Assembly (NCBI GenBank): GCA_009783465.1
Contig: WRDM01000032.1
Coordinates: 1 to 32,782, forward strand
Reading direction: 5' to 3'
Length of the DNA: 32,782 nt
Origin: Phycisphaerae bacterium
Lineage (GTDB): Bacteria > Planctomycetota > Phycisphaerae > SM23-33
Below, in pieces: positions 22,805 through 30,753 of this stretch (position 1 is its first letter; each line of letters begins with the position of its first letter). The translations under genes and the position numbers were made by a program. The notes beneath the pieces were generated by a model, which was given only the letters and a program-made list of their open reading frames with translations, made no database searches and had not been told where the DNA came from.

Positions 22805-24655
22805 ATGACCGAACACGAAAATCAAAACGCATGGAAAAACGCAAACAAACTTGCGCCGCTGTATCGGCCTGCTATGGCGTCGGCGGTGATTGCCGCGGTG
22901 GTTGGGTTGGTCGCGTTGGGCGTTATGCTGGTCGATCGCGCGGTGTTGAAGGCGGTCGATCCGTTCAACGCGCCGGCGTTGGAGTCGATGAAGCAGACGC
23001 TGGCGGACCACGGCGAGGACGAGAATTTGCGGGCGCGGATTCGCGAGCTGGATTTCCAGATTCGGCAGGAGTATTTTTCGCGGCACGACCGCATGGTAAA
23101 CGGGAAGTCAGTGCTTCTCGGGGCGGCGGTGGCGATCCTGGCGTCGCTGGCGGTAGCGGGGGGGGCCAAGCCGTCGCGGTGGCTGCCGCCCAAGGCGGGC
23201 AACGAGCCGCCGGCAAAGCCAATGCGCGACGCCAGGCTGGCGAAGGCGGGTGTGCTGGTCGCCGCGTTTGTATTCGTGATGGCCGGGTTTGCGGCGTGGC
23301 CTTGGGGACCCTCCCCGCCGCCCGGTCTGCCGTTCGGTGACGACATCGCCGATGCAACGCCCGGTGACACCGGCACACACGCCGATCCAACGAACGACGA
23401 CGCGGGCCTCGCCGTCGCGAACGCGGCCTCTCACACCACGTCGCCCGCCGCGCCGCGGCCCGTGCTCACGGGGCGTTGGCCGATGTTTCGTGGTCCCAAT
23501 GCGCAGGGCATCAGTCCCGCCAAAAACGTGCCGCTCGCCTGGGACGCGCCCGCCAACAAAAACATCGCGTGGAAAACCAAGCTGCCGCTGCCCTCGCCCA
23601 GTTCGCCCATCGCGTGGGACGACAAGGTGTTTGTCAGCGGGGCCTCCGACGACGGAAAAAAACTCGGCCTGACCTGCCTCGACGCCGTCGACGGCCGCGT
23701 GCTCTGGCACAAGGAAATCTCGCCGACCCACCCGAAGCCCGCCGACGTGTCCATCAACCGCGAAGCTGGTTTCGCCGCCCCAACACCCGCCACCGACGGG
23801 CAACTTGTCTTCACGCTCTACGCCAGCGGCGACCTCGTCGCGTACGATTTCGAAGGCAACCGCAAATGGCTCAAAACGTTCCCCTGGCCGCACAATCGCT
23901 ACGCGCACGCGACGTCGCTCGTCGTCGTCGACGGGCTGGTCATCGTGCTCATCGACCAGGAGCCGCCGTACCCTGGCGCACTCTATGCCCTCGACGGCGC
24001 CACCGGCGAGGAACGCTGGCGGGCCGACCGGACCACGATCGACAGTTGGACCGTGCCGCTGCTGGCCCAAGTGAACGGACAAGACCTCATCGTTACCGTC
24101 GCCAAGCCCGACATCATTGTCTACGACACGCGGGGAGGCGTCGTCTGGCGGACGCCCTGGGTCGACCGCGACATGGACGCCGTTGAGCCGGCTGCCTCGC
24201 CTGCCCTGGCCGACGGCATGCTGGTCGCCGCGACCGCCTTCGCCCGATGCATTGCCATCCCCATCGACGTCACCGGCGACGCCTCCAGAAAAATCGAATG
24301 GGAAATCAGCCGCGACCTGCCCGACATCTGCAGCCTGCTGGCCGTTGGCGAAAACGTGCTCATGATCAGCGACCAGGCCACGCTTTCGTGCTTCTCCGCT
24401 AAAGAGTGCGACGAGTTCTACACGCACACGTACTCGCGAAGTTTCTACGCCTCGCCCATCTTCGCCGATGACAAAGTGTACCTCATCGACGAAGACGGCC
24501 TGTGCTTCGTCATCGCGCCCGGCACGGAATACAACGTACTAGCCACCAACCCGCTCGGCGAAGACGTCAGCGCCACCCCGGCAGTCATCGACGGGCGACT
24601 GTTCATCCGGGGCCAAACGCACCTGTTCTGCATCGCTGAGGTGGGTGGTGAATGA
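22805..24655 (+). CDS. Membrane-anchored PQQ-type beta-propeller protein
   Basis: The protein has 616 residues. Three hydrophobic segments lie in the first 180 residues (MASAVIAAVVGLVALGVMLV; SVLLGAAVAILASLAVAGG; AGVLVAAFVFVMAGFAAW), then a Pro/Ala/Thr linker to about residue 218, then a propeller that starts with WPMFRGPNAQGIS, a hallmark of planctomycete PQQ-like proteins. Blade phrases include L-T-C-L-D-A-V-D-G-R-V-L-W-H-K and L-Y-A-L-D-G-A-T-G-E-E-R-W-R. No PQQ-binding catalytic set of a true dehydrogenase is seen, so it is more likely a scaffold or a binding protein. It follows the Fe-S genes in the same direction with a 243-nt gap, so membership in that module is likely but not certain. 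Confidence 0.82.
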   Translation: MTEHENQNAWKNANKLAPLYRPAMASAVIAAVVGLVALGVMLVDRAVLKAVDPFNAPALESMKQTLADHGEDENLRARIRELDFQIRQEYFSRHDRMVNGKSVLLGAAVAILASLAVAGGAKPSRWLPPKAGNEPPAKPMRDARLAKAGVLVAAFVFVMAGFAAWPWGPSPPPGLPFGDDIADATPGDTGTHADPTNDDAGLAVANAASHTTSPAAPRPVLTGRWPMFRGPNAQGISPAKNVPLAWDAPANKNIAWKTKLPLPSPSSPIAWDDKVFVSGASDDGKKLGLTCLDAVDGRVLWHKEISPTHPKPADVSINREAGFAAPTPATDGQLVFTLYASGDLVAYDFEGNRKWLKTFPWPHNRYAHATSLVVVDGLVIVLIDQEPPYPGALYALDGATGEERWRADRTTIDSWTVPLLAQVNGQDLIVTVAKPDIIVYDTRGGVVWRTPWVDRDMDAVEPAASPALADGMLVAATAFARCIAIPIDVTGDASRKIEWEISRDLPDICSLLAVGENVLMISDQATLSCFSAKECDEFYTHTYSRSFYASPIFADDKVYLIDEDGLCFVIAPGTEYNVLATNPLGEDVSATPAVIDGRLFIRGQTHLFCIAEVGGE

Positions 24656-24674
24656 GGTTGCCTGTTTGAGTGGG

Positions 24675-24757
24675 CCGTTTGTTCGAGGGCGGCAAAGCCA
24701 CTAGCCATCAGCCACCAGGGCTTGTGGCTGGTGGCTTTGCTTCCCCCGAACGAACGG
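24675..24757. repeat. Hairpin repeat after the PQQ-propeller gene
   Basis: The arms 24675-24701 and 24731-24757 pair at 23 of 27 positions, with further pairing inside (CCACCAG with CTGGTGG). The core AGCCACTAGCC-type sequence recurs at 32532-32670. Its position 20 nt after the stop codon suggests a role in transcript ends. Confidence 0.7.
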
Positions 24758-24779
24758 TTCACCTACGCCATGAGCACAG

Positions 24780-24798
24780 AAACCCCTGTGGGGGTTTT
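24780..24798 (+). terminator. Short rho-independent terminator
   Basis: AAACCCC and GGGGTTT pair around a TGTG loop, and the hairpin ends in four T. It lies 124 nt after the PQQ-propeller stop and 32 nt before the promoter of the DUF1571 gene. Confidence 0.6.
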
Positions 24799-24829
24799 CA
24801 TTAAAATTTCGGTAAATGAAAAAACGTCG

Positions 24830-24857
24830 TTGGACAGGGGTTTGGCGGATGTATACT
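24830..24857 (+). promoter_or_regulatory. Sigma-70-like promoter for the DUF1571 gene
   Basis: TTGGAC at 24830-24835 and TATACT at 24852-24857 are separated by 16 nt. This is the best promoter match in the window. The transcript would have a leader of about 145 nt before the ATG at 25008. The leader contains GATATC- and GCGGGC-type pairings but no riboswitch that I recognise. Confidence 0.65.
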
Positions 24858-25007
24858 GAATTGCAGGTAAAGGTGTTTTTTTTCGCGGTGGACAGGCCAA
24901 GTTGCCGATACACGATATAGCTGGCGGTGCGCCCGGCGGACCCCGATATCGGCGGCGTGAGCATGGCCGATTGCCGCGGGCACGGAAGCCCCCAGTCAGG
25001 AGTGATG

Positions 25008-25892
25008 ATGCCGTCGCTGAAGCCGTTATTGCGACCGACGAACTGGCGAGTCCGCTTGCTGGTGGGCCTGTTTCTGGTCACGCTGTTTTGCATCCAATGC
25101 ACGCAGATCGTGACGGCTGAACGCGAAGGCGATTCGCATGCCGTCGTCATTTCCGGCAAACAGTACGGCCAAACCTCCTCCGACGGCGTGCAGCATCTGC
25201 TGGACCTGGCCGACAAAGACCACGTCGCCCTGCTGGAGTTCTGCCTCAAGCACAGTCAGACGAATTATCGCGATTACACCTGCACGTTCGTCAAGCAGGA
25301 GCGGATGGGGACGCGGCTTGGCAAGGAGCAGACGATCGAGGCGAAGTTCCTGGAGAAGCCCTTCAGCGTCACGATGCACTGGGTGAAAAACGCGCCGATT
25401 TCCGACCGCGCGTTGTACGTCGAGGGCAAGCGGGACAATCAGATGATGGTCCGCCCGACGGGCCTGCTGGCGGTGGTGGGGCCGCAAATGCGAAACCCCG
25501 ACGACTCGGACGTGATGAAAAATACGCTCCGCCCGATCACGATGTTCGGATTCCAGCGGAGCCTCGAGTCGCTGATCGAGGTCTACGAGCAGGCCCGCAA
25601 AAACGGCGACCTGGTGTGCGAGGTCGGGCTGATCGGGCCAGGAGGCGAGCGGTGCCCGTTCGCCGAAGTGGACGGCCGCCGGACCATCGTCCTGGTCCGC
25701 ACGCTGCCGGCAGCCCACGACTATCCCGCCAAACGGACGGAAATCTATATCGACGTGGACTACCTCGTGCCCGTGCTCGTGAAGGGCTATAACTGGGACG
25801 ATCAACTCTCCAGCAGTTACCTGTTCGCGGACATCCAATTCAACGTCGGCCTGACGGACGACGACTTCCTGCCCGAAGCTAACGGGATGTAG
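25008..25892 (+). CDS. Exported DUF1571 protein
   Basis: The protein has 294 residues. A membrane-spanning signal (VRLLVGLFLVTLFCIQCTQI) is followed by a domain with the features of DUF1571, a family found mainly in planctomycetes: NYRDYTCTFVKQERMG near residue 83, then KEQTIEAKFLEKPFSVTMHW, R-A-L-Y-V-E-G-K, and late YPAKRTEIYIDVDYLVPVLV. The fold resembles outer-membrane lipoprotein carrier (LolA/LolB-like) domains in its strand order; function is unknown. The ATG at 25008 is chosen because AGGAG (24998-25002) lies 5 nt upstream; the frame is open earlier, to 24927. It is a single gene with its own promoter and ends at a 40-bp inverted repeat shared with the convergent gene. Confidence 0.8.
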   Translation: MPSLKPLLRPTNWRVRLLVGLFLVTLFCIQCTQIVTAEREGDSHAVVISGKQYGQTSSDGVQHLLDLADKDHVALLEFCLKHSQTNYRDYTCTFVKQERMGTRLGKEQTIEAKFLEKPFSVTMHWVKNAPISDRALYVEGKRDNQMMVRPTGLLAVVGPQMRNPDDSDVMKNTLRPITMFGFQRSLESLIEVYEQARKNGDLVCEVGLIGPGGERCPFAEVDGRRTIVLVRTLPAAHDYPAKRTEIYIDVDYLVPVLVKGYNWDDQLSSSYLFADIQFNVGLTDDDFLPEANGM

Positions 25893-25900
25893 TTTTCGAG

Positions 25901-26016
25901 GGCAACTTTCTTTTTACCACAGAGGCACAGAGAACCACAGTGAAGTAGAGGCAAACGGCCTGTTTTCTTCTTCTCTCTGTGGTTCTCTGTGCCTCTGTGG
26001 TAAAAAGAAAGTTGCC
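25901..26016. repeat. Perfect 40-bp inverted repeat between convergent genes
   Basis: Arms 25901-25940 and 25977-26016 are exact reverse complements (40 of 40) around a 36-nt loop. The core is ACCACAGAGGCACAGAG with an A/T-rich end (CTTTCTTTTT). It starts 9 nt after the DUF1571 stop and ends 9 nt before the end of the opposing gene, so it could terminate transcription from both sides. Confidence 0.9.
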
Positions 26017-26024
26017 TTTCCGTC

Positions 26025-29000
26025 TCACTTCCTCACTGGCTCGAGCACGAGCAGGCCGAGGCGTTCGCCGCGCAGGGTGGTTGTCGTGTCGGGCTGAAAT
26101 AAGAACGTGGTGACGGTGGGGCGGTCGGTGGTTTTTTTGCCCGGATCGCGGGCGGTGGCGCGCAGGGTGAAGCCGCACATCGCGGGGGCGGTGGGGACGA
26201 TGCCCAGTTCCGTCAGCGGCAGGGCGATTTCGAAGGTGCACACGTCGTCGTCGCGGCGGAGCTGGACGACGATCGTTTTCGTCTCCAGTTCCACGGGCGG
26301 AATGAGAGGCCCTTCGAGCCGGAAGGATTTTTGGCCTGCCGTGTCGGCCCGCAGGACGGCGAGGATTTGTGTGTCGCGGTCGCTGTCGAAGGCCAACTCG
26401 ATGTCCCACGAGCGATCCCGCCGATGCGGCAGCGTGACGCGAAGTTGGAGGGTGTTGTCCTGGCCTCGGAGGGCCTGCAGATGCGCGTCGGCCCAATCGC
26501 CTTCGCCCTGCTGGCCTTGCGGAGTTTGCAGCGGCGCGGTGACGGCCTGTGCGGGCGCCGAGGGGACGGCCAATCGTCGCACCCGGCTTTGCGCGACTCG
26601 GGCGGCCGGTTCGGCCAGGTCGGGCGCGAGATACTCCTTCCACACCGGCTCGGCAGGCCCGTCGGCGATGGCGCGAATGGTGGCTTTGGATTCGAGGGAT
26701 TTTCCGCTGACGAATTGCGCCCGCGCGACGGCGAGTTGGAGCGACGGATCGTCGAACCACAGGGCCAGCTCGCGCGTGTCCTTGATGACGGCGGCGGCGG
26801 TCTCGGGCGGCCAATTGACTTCGCGGTAGATGGCCTTGCCGTCGGCGACGAAGCGTCGCGTTTGCGCATGCCATTCGCGGGAGAAGTAGACCAGGACGTT
26901 TGCGGCGAGGACACGGTCGTAGAGCGGGTGGGCGGCGCCGACGCGGAGGAATTCTCGGCGGGCCTGTTCGGCGTCGATGAGTCTGCCGTTGGCAAGCATG
27001 GCCTGCCAGACCAGGAGCATGCGGTCGGCGGCGAGGGCGACGAGGTCGGCGTTGGTGCCGGCGCGTTTTGCGTCGTCGGCGAGCATCGCCAGGGCGGTGG
27101 CTTTGCCTCGCGTGGCCAGGGCGAACTGTACGCTGGCGGCGGCGGAGAGGTCGCGTTCGAGGGTTGAGGTTTCGCGGGGTTGGAGGTAGGCGTTGCTGAT
27201 GCCGGTGGTGAGGAGGGAGCGGAATCGGCCTTCGGAGCTGGTGTATGCGGTGTATCGCGGCGGTCGCGGGAGGAAGGTGGGGCAGGCGATCCATGCGGCG
27301 CGGGAGGCGAGTTGTTCGATGGATTGCGATTGGCCTTGCCAGAAGATGGCGGCGTCGAGGACGGCGTGGCAGGTTTTTCGGTTGGGGGTTGGCTGGCGGT
27401 CGCCGGGTGTGGGGACGAATTCGTTGTCGTCGGTGCCTTGCCAGATTCGCTGGCAGGTCCATGGCGGCAGGTGAAGTCGGTCGAGGCTTGCGGCGATGGC
27501 GGCGGCAGAACCGACCGGCGGTGCGGCGGGCTGTGTCGTTGCGTTGTCGGGCGACATCGCGGCGATGTCGGCGGCCTCCAGGGCCATGCGGGCGATCAGG
27601 CGATTTTCCCCGCGAAAGCCAGCCGATCCGGCGCCGCTTGGGCCAACGCACAGCACGGCGGGTTGGTAGAGTCGGATGGCCGCGGCGAGTTGTCGTTTGA
27701 GGACGGGTTCGGCGGGGACGTCGATGGCGTCGGACCAGGTTTGCAGGATGTCGGCGGCGGGTGTGTCGGTGTCGCCGGGATCGCAGTGGCTGGGGAAGTC
27801 GTCCAGCACGGTGACGCTGGCTGCGCCCGTCGCGGCCAAGGCCAGCACGAGATTTTGTCCGGCCGGCAGAAACCGGTCCGTCGGCGCGGTGGCGACGACG
27901 ACGGCCACCTCGTCGCCCGCCAGCACATGCGCCACGATCATCGGCAGCATGGCGACGTCCTGGCCGGCCATGATGAACAGCACGTCGGTCTTCGCGCTGC
28001 CGGCGACGAGTTTCCACGAGGCCGCGTTGTCGTCGCTCCGCCAGATGCGCCCGCCGCTTCCGCCGGCCAGCAGGAATCCATCGCCCGCGGTCAGTGCGTG
28101 GACTTCGCCTCCGCGCGGCCCCTGTCGGATCTGCCACCGCCTGCCTGCGTCGGCGGAATGCACCAGGCCGCCCCAGAGTCCGCCGGCGATGAAAATGTCG
28201 TCGCCCGTCACGCACAGCGTGCGGAAATCCGCCAGCAGGGCCGAGCCGGGAGGCAGGTCCAGTTGGACGGGCAGGGCTTCCTTTTGCCCGAGCGCGGAGC
28301 GGATGAGCGAGCCGCCCGAGCCGGCGGCGAAGATCGTGCCGTCGTCGAGAATGCCCACCGCGTGCAGGGCGCGCGGTCGGGGCATCGCGGGGTTTCGCAG
28401 GATAGGCCCGCCGACGTCGCGAATCTCCACCAGCGTGTCGTTGGCGCCGACCAGGCACGCGGAATTCGGCGCCCGCCAGCGGCCCGCGAGCAGATAGCCC
28501 GTCGATTCCAGTGAGTCGGGAACGAACGTGTCGCCGCCGTCGCCGGTCCGCCACAGGCCGCTGGGCGACCGGCCACCGCCCTGGCCAAAGAAGGAGGCCG
28601 ATCGACCTCGGACGTAGCCGCCGTACAGACACGGCAGCGAGCCCGCCGCCAGCGGAGTGAATGTTTTTCCGCCGTCGCCGGTTTTGACGACAACGCCCTG
28701 CCCGCCTCGCGAGGGCAATCCCGCCACGCCCTGCCCGCCGACAACATACAACACGTCCGCGTCGAGCGCGTCAGCCACGATCGCGTTGAAACACGCCTGC
28801 GTGCCGACACGCAACGGCCGCCAGGTCACGCCCGCGTCGTCGCTGCGAAGCACAAGCCCGCCGTCGCCGGCGGCGTAACAGATTTCGCCAACGACGTGGA
28901 GGGCGCGAACATTGCCCGCCTGCGCGGAGAGCGGTGACATGACAACGAACGTCAGAACGATGAACGCGAGTAGTGGTAATTTTTTTAGCCCCGGTAGGGG

Positions 29001-29309
29001 CGCTTTGGGTAGCCCAGGGTGAGCCGTACTCGGCGAACCCTGGGGACAGGCCGTTGTAACATCGAAGCCCCGTAGGGGCGTCTTGGAGTTCAATCCCTCC
29101 AAGGCGCCCCTTCCGGGGCTTGCTTCGTGTGGGGCTGCTATCCCAGGGTTCGCGGCGTACCGCTCACCCTGGGCTACCCAAGGTGCCCCTACCGGGGCTA
29201 AGACAGATGCTACCGTTGCCTGAGCGTGATACGCGCTGATAAGCCTGCGCCTACAGTCTACAGCCCACAGCCTACAGCCTTTTCGCGAAAAACTGTGGAT
29301 TTCAGGCAT
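26025..29309 (-). CDS. Large exported Ycf48-propeller protein with PIG-L-like domain
   Basis: The protein has 1094 residues from the ATG at 29309, 10 nt after the upstream glycosidase stop. Residues 1-106 are repeat-encoded. A signal peptide follows (LPLLAFIVLTFVVMSPLSAQ, to about 131). Residues 132-440 form a Ycf48/BNR-type propeller (G-G-L-V-L-R-S-D-D-A-G-V-T-W; V-V-K-T-G-D-G-G-K-T-F; R-I-W-R-S-D-D-N-A-A-S-W). Residues 440-585 resemble a PIG-L/LmbE deacetylase (DVLFIMAGQDVAMLPMI; GDEVAVVVAT; L-Y-Q-P-A-V-L-C-V; R-L-I-A-R-M-A-L-E-A-A-D), but the metal motif H-P-D-D-E reads A-G-Q-D-V. A helical region follows, then a C-terminal beta domain (LQLRVTLPHRRDRSWDIELA) that resembles CBM9-like sugar-binding modules. 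It may bind polysaccharide beside the glycosidase. Domain calls after the propeller are moderately sure. Confidence 0.75.
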   Translation of the reverse strand: MPEIHSFSRKGCRLWAVDCRRRLISAYHAQATVASVLAPVGAPWVAQGERYAANPGIAAPHEASPGRGALEGLNSKTPLRGFDVTTACPQGSPSTAHPGLPKAPLPGLKKLPLLAFIVLTFVVMSPLSAQAGNVRALHVVGEICYAAGDGGLVLRSDDAGVTWRPLRVGTQACFNAIVADALDADVLYVVGGQGVAGLPSRGGQGVVVKTGDGGKTFTPLAAGSLPCLYGGYVRGRSASFFGQGGGRSPSGLWRTGDGGDTFVPDSLESTGYLLAGRWRAPNSACLVGANDTLVEIRDVGGPILRNPAMPRPRALHAVGILDDGTIFAAGSGGSLIRSALGQKEALPVQLDLPPGSALLADFRTLCVTGDDIFIAGGLWGGLVHSADAGRRWQIRQGPRGGEVHALTAGDGFLLAGGSGGRIWRSDDNAASWKLVAGSAKTDVLFIMAGQDVAMLPMIVAHVLAGDEVAVVVATAPTDRFLPAGQNLVLALAATGAASVTVLDDFPSHCDPGDTDTPAADILQTWSDAIDVPAEPVLKRQLAAAIRLYQPAVLCVGPSGAGSAGFRGENRLIARMALEAADIAAMSPDNATTQPAAPPVGSAAAIAASLDRLHLPPWTCQRIWQGTDDNEFVPTPGDRQPTPNRKTCHAVLDAAIFWQGQSQSIEQLASRAAWIACPTFLPRPPRYTAYTSSEGRFRSLLTTGISNAYLQPRETSTLERDLSAAASVQFALATRGKATALAMLADDAKRAGTNADLVALAADRMLLVWQAMLANGRLIDAEQARREFLRVGAAHPLYDRVLAANVLVYFSREWHAQTRRFVADGKAIYREVNWPPETAAAVIKDTRELALWFDDPSLQLAVARAQFVSGKSLESKATIRAIADGPAEPVWKEYLAPDLAEPAARVAQSRVRRLAVPSAPAQAVTAPLQTPQGQQGEGDWADAHLQALRGQDNTLQLRVTLPHRRDRSWDIELAFDSDRDTQILAVLRADTAGQKSFRLEGPLIPPVELETKTIVVQLRRDDDVCTFEIALPLTELGIVPTAPAMCGFTLRATARDPGKKTTDRPTVTTFLFQPDTTTTLRGERLGLLVLEPVRK
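28987..29199. repeat. Nested inverted repeat (family C) inside a coding frame
   Basis: The outer arms 28987-29044 and 29142-29199 pair at 53 of 58 positions. An inner pair (GAAGCCCC...GGGGCTTGCTTC, about 29069-29127) lies between them. The module GGGTAGCCCAGGGTGAGC is the same as in the island at 2856-3156. The frame of the Ycf48-type gene stays open through all 213 nt on the minus strand. Confidence 0.85.
29247..29292. repeat. Family B heptamer repeat (half copy)
   Basis: On the minus strand it reads TTTTCGCGAAAA, then GGCTGTAGGCTGTGGGCTGT and on to GCGC. It matches the left half of the copy at 20998-21114 and encodes the same peptide start, FSRKGCRLWAV, just after the start codon of the Ycf48-type gene. 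Confidence 0.88.
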
Positions 29310-29319
29310 GACGCCGATC

Positions 29320-30504
29320 CTACTGGCGATTTCCCGCCGCGTCGGTGGTGGGGCGGCTTTCCGCGACAGGCCTCTTGGACATCTTCGTGAAGAAGTCATT
29401 GATCACCTTCATCGCCGGCTTGTTGTAAGGGACGTACGTGGTGTCTTTTTTCGGATCGCCGTCCACGTCGTCGGGACCTTGGCGCCATTCCCACACGAGG
29501 AATCCCGCGACCTCGGGATCGTTTTCCCACGTCTCGAAAAACGCCTGGAAACACCGGGCCTGTAACTCTGGGTCGGGCTTGTCCGTGCTGTGGTAGTAGT
29601 TCCACGGCGCCCACGCGGCCGACACCTGGTTGGGCCAGCCGACCTCCGTGAAGATGATCGGCCGTTTGATCTTCGCCTGCCATTTGAGAATGTTGGCGCG
29701 AATCGTCGCCCACTTGGCCTTGAGTTCGTCGACGGTGGGCTTGGCGTCTTTGCTGGCCAACTCGTAGTATGTCGTCATGCCGATCAGGTCCAGATCGTCC
29801 CAGAATTCCGGCACCTCGTAGTGGTCCCAGTTGGCGCTGTAGGCCAGGTGACCCTTGAACACCTGCCGCACCTGCCCGATGAGCGACCGCCAGTCGTCGG
29901 TCCGTTTTTCGGTGGAGATCAACTCCGAGCCGATCATCAGCATGTCCACGCCGCTCTCCTGGGCGATCTGGGCGTAATACAGAATGAAATTATCGTAATC
30001 CTCCCACCAGGCGGCCCATTTTTCCTTCGGGTCGATCTTGCCCCGCCACTCGCTCTGGCCTGGGTTTTCCAGAAGCACGATCGGCATGAGCGTGACCTTC
30101 AAGCCTTTGTTCTGGGCGTGCTGGATCAGCCGCTTGAGATGCGCCCGGCCTGGCGTGCGCCGCTGGTCGATGAAGATGCTCGACGACTGGCAGTTCTCCT
30201 GGTAGCCGAATACCGTGAGCTGGATGGTGTTGGCGGTGCAGTTGGCGACGATCTCGTCGATCATGCCGTCGTACTGTTCGGTGTCGGCGCCGTGGTGCAG
30301 TTGCAGCGTCATGCCGAGAAACTCCGCCTGCTTCGACGTCCGCCGGGGGCCGTCGTCGGTGGGCGCGGGGGCCGACGTGGTGGTCAGTCCGCCGGCCCAC
30401 TGCACGCCCGCCGCCGCCGCGACGGCAAGTACAAACGCCGCCAGCACCGCCCAGCGGCCCGCGGAGGACGGGGTGTTTTTGTGTGTTGTGTTGTGTTCAG
30501 TCAT
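29320..30504 (-). CDS. GH113-like glycoside hydrolase (TIM barrel)
   Basis: The protein has 394 residues from the ATG at 30504; GTG at 30534 is in frame but less likely. A signal anchor (WAVLAAFVLAVAAAAGVQWAG) precedes a (beta/alpha)8 domain. GH113-type features are the W-W-E-D-Y-D-N-F-I-L-Y-Y-A helix, M-L-M-I-G-S-E-L with the probable acid/base Glu, and R-P-I-I-F-T-E-V-G-W-P with the probable nucleophile Glu, plus VAGFLVWEWRQGPDD near the end. GH113 enzymes cleave beta-mannans; the substrate here is not proven. It is the first gene of a two-gene unit with the large propeller protein 10 nt downstream, which suggests joint work on an extracellular polysaccharide. Confidence 0.8.
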   Translation of the reverse strand: MTEHNTTHKNTPSSAGRWAVLAAFVLAVAAAAGVQWAGGLTTTSAPAPTDDGPRRTSKQAEFLGMTLQLHHGADTEQYDGMIDEIVANCTANTIQLTVFGYQENCQSSSIFIDQRRTPGRAHLKRLIQHAQNKGLKVTLMPIVLLENPGQSEWRGKIDPKEKWAAWWEDYDNFILYYAQIAQESGVDMLMIGSELISTEKRTDDWRSLIGQVRQVFKGHLAYSANWDHYEVPEFWDDLDLIGMTTYYELASKDAKPTVDELKAKWATIRANILKWQAKIKRPIIFTEVGWPNQVSAAWAPWNYYHSTDKPDPELQARCFQAFFETWENDPEVAGFLVWEWRQGPDDVDGDPKKDTTYVPYNKPAMKVINDFFTKMSKRPVAESRPTTDAAGNRQ

Positions 30505-30510
30505 CGTTTC

Positions 30511-30516
30511 ACTATA
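30511..30516 (-). promoter_or_regulatory. -10 element directly before the glycosidase gene
   Basis: On the minus strand TATAGT is followed by 6 nt (GAAACG) and the ATG at 30504; an overlapping TATTAT lies 3 nt further up. The geometry predicts a leaderless transcript. No clear -35 box is seen. Confidence 0.45.
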
Positions 30517-30575
30517 ATACCAACCTGAACGCACATTTCATGTGTTAAACAGTAACAGGGCGTCGAGCGTATTCC

Positions 30576-30726
30576 CGTGGCGCGGGCATCTTGCCCGCGC
30601 GTCTTGCGGGCGTCCCGCTCGCGTCCGGCTTCGGAACGCGTTGTTATTTTTATTGTGTCGGTTGTACGGAGCGTTAAACGCGGGCGAGACGCCCTCGGGA
30701 CGCGCGGGCGAGACGCCCGCGACACG
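30576..30726. repeat. Family A palindromic repeat (intergenic copy)
   Basis: The arms 30576-30599 (CGTGGCGCGGGCATCTTGCC...) and 30703-30726 pair imperfectly and bracket a spacer containing ACGGAGCGTTAAACGCGGG. It fills most of the 249-nt divergent spacer between the glycosidase and the small unknown gene. It ends 15 nt before the ribosome-binding site of the latter. Confidence 0.8.
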
Positions 30727-30753
30727 AGACAATTTCTCGAAAAGGAGAACAGC

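Noticed and set aside
25879-28632. A 917-codon minus-strand frame overlapping the Ycf48-type gene
   Set aside because: Almost pure Arg/Pro/Gly/His content and no domain; the overlapping frame on the same strand has clear propeller motifs.
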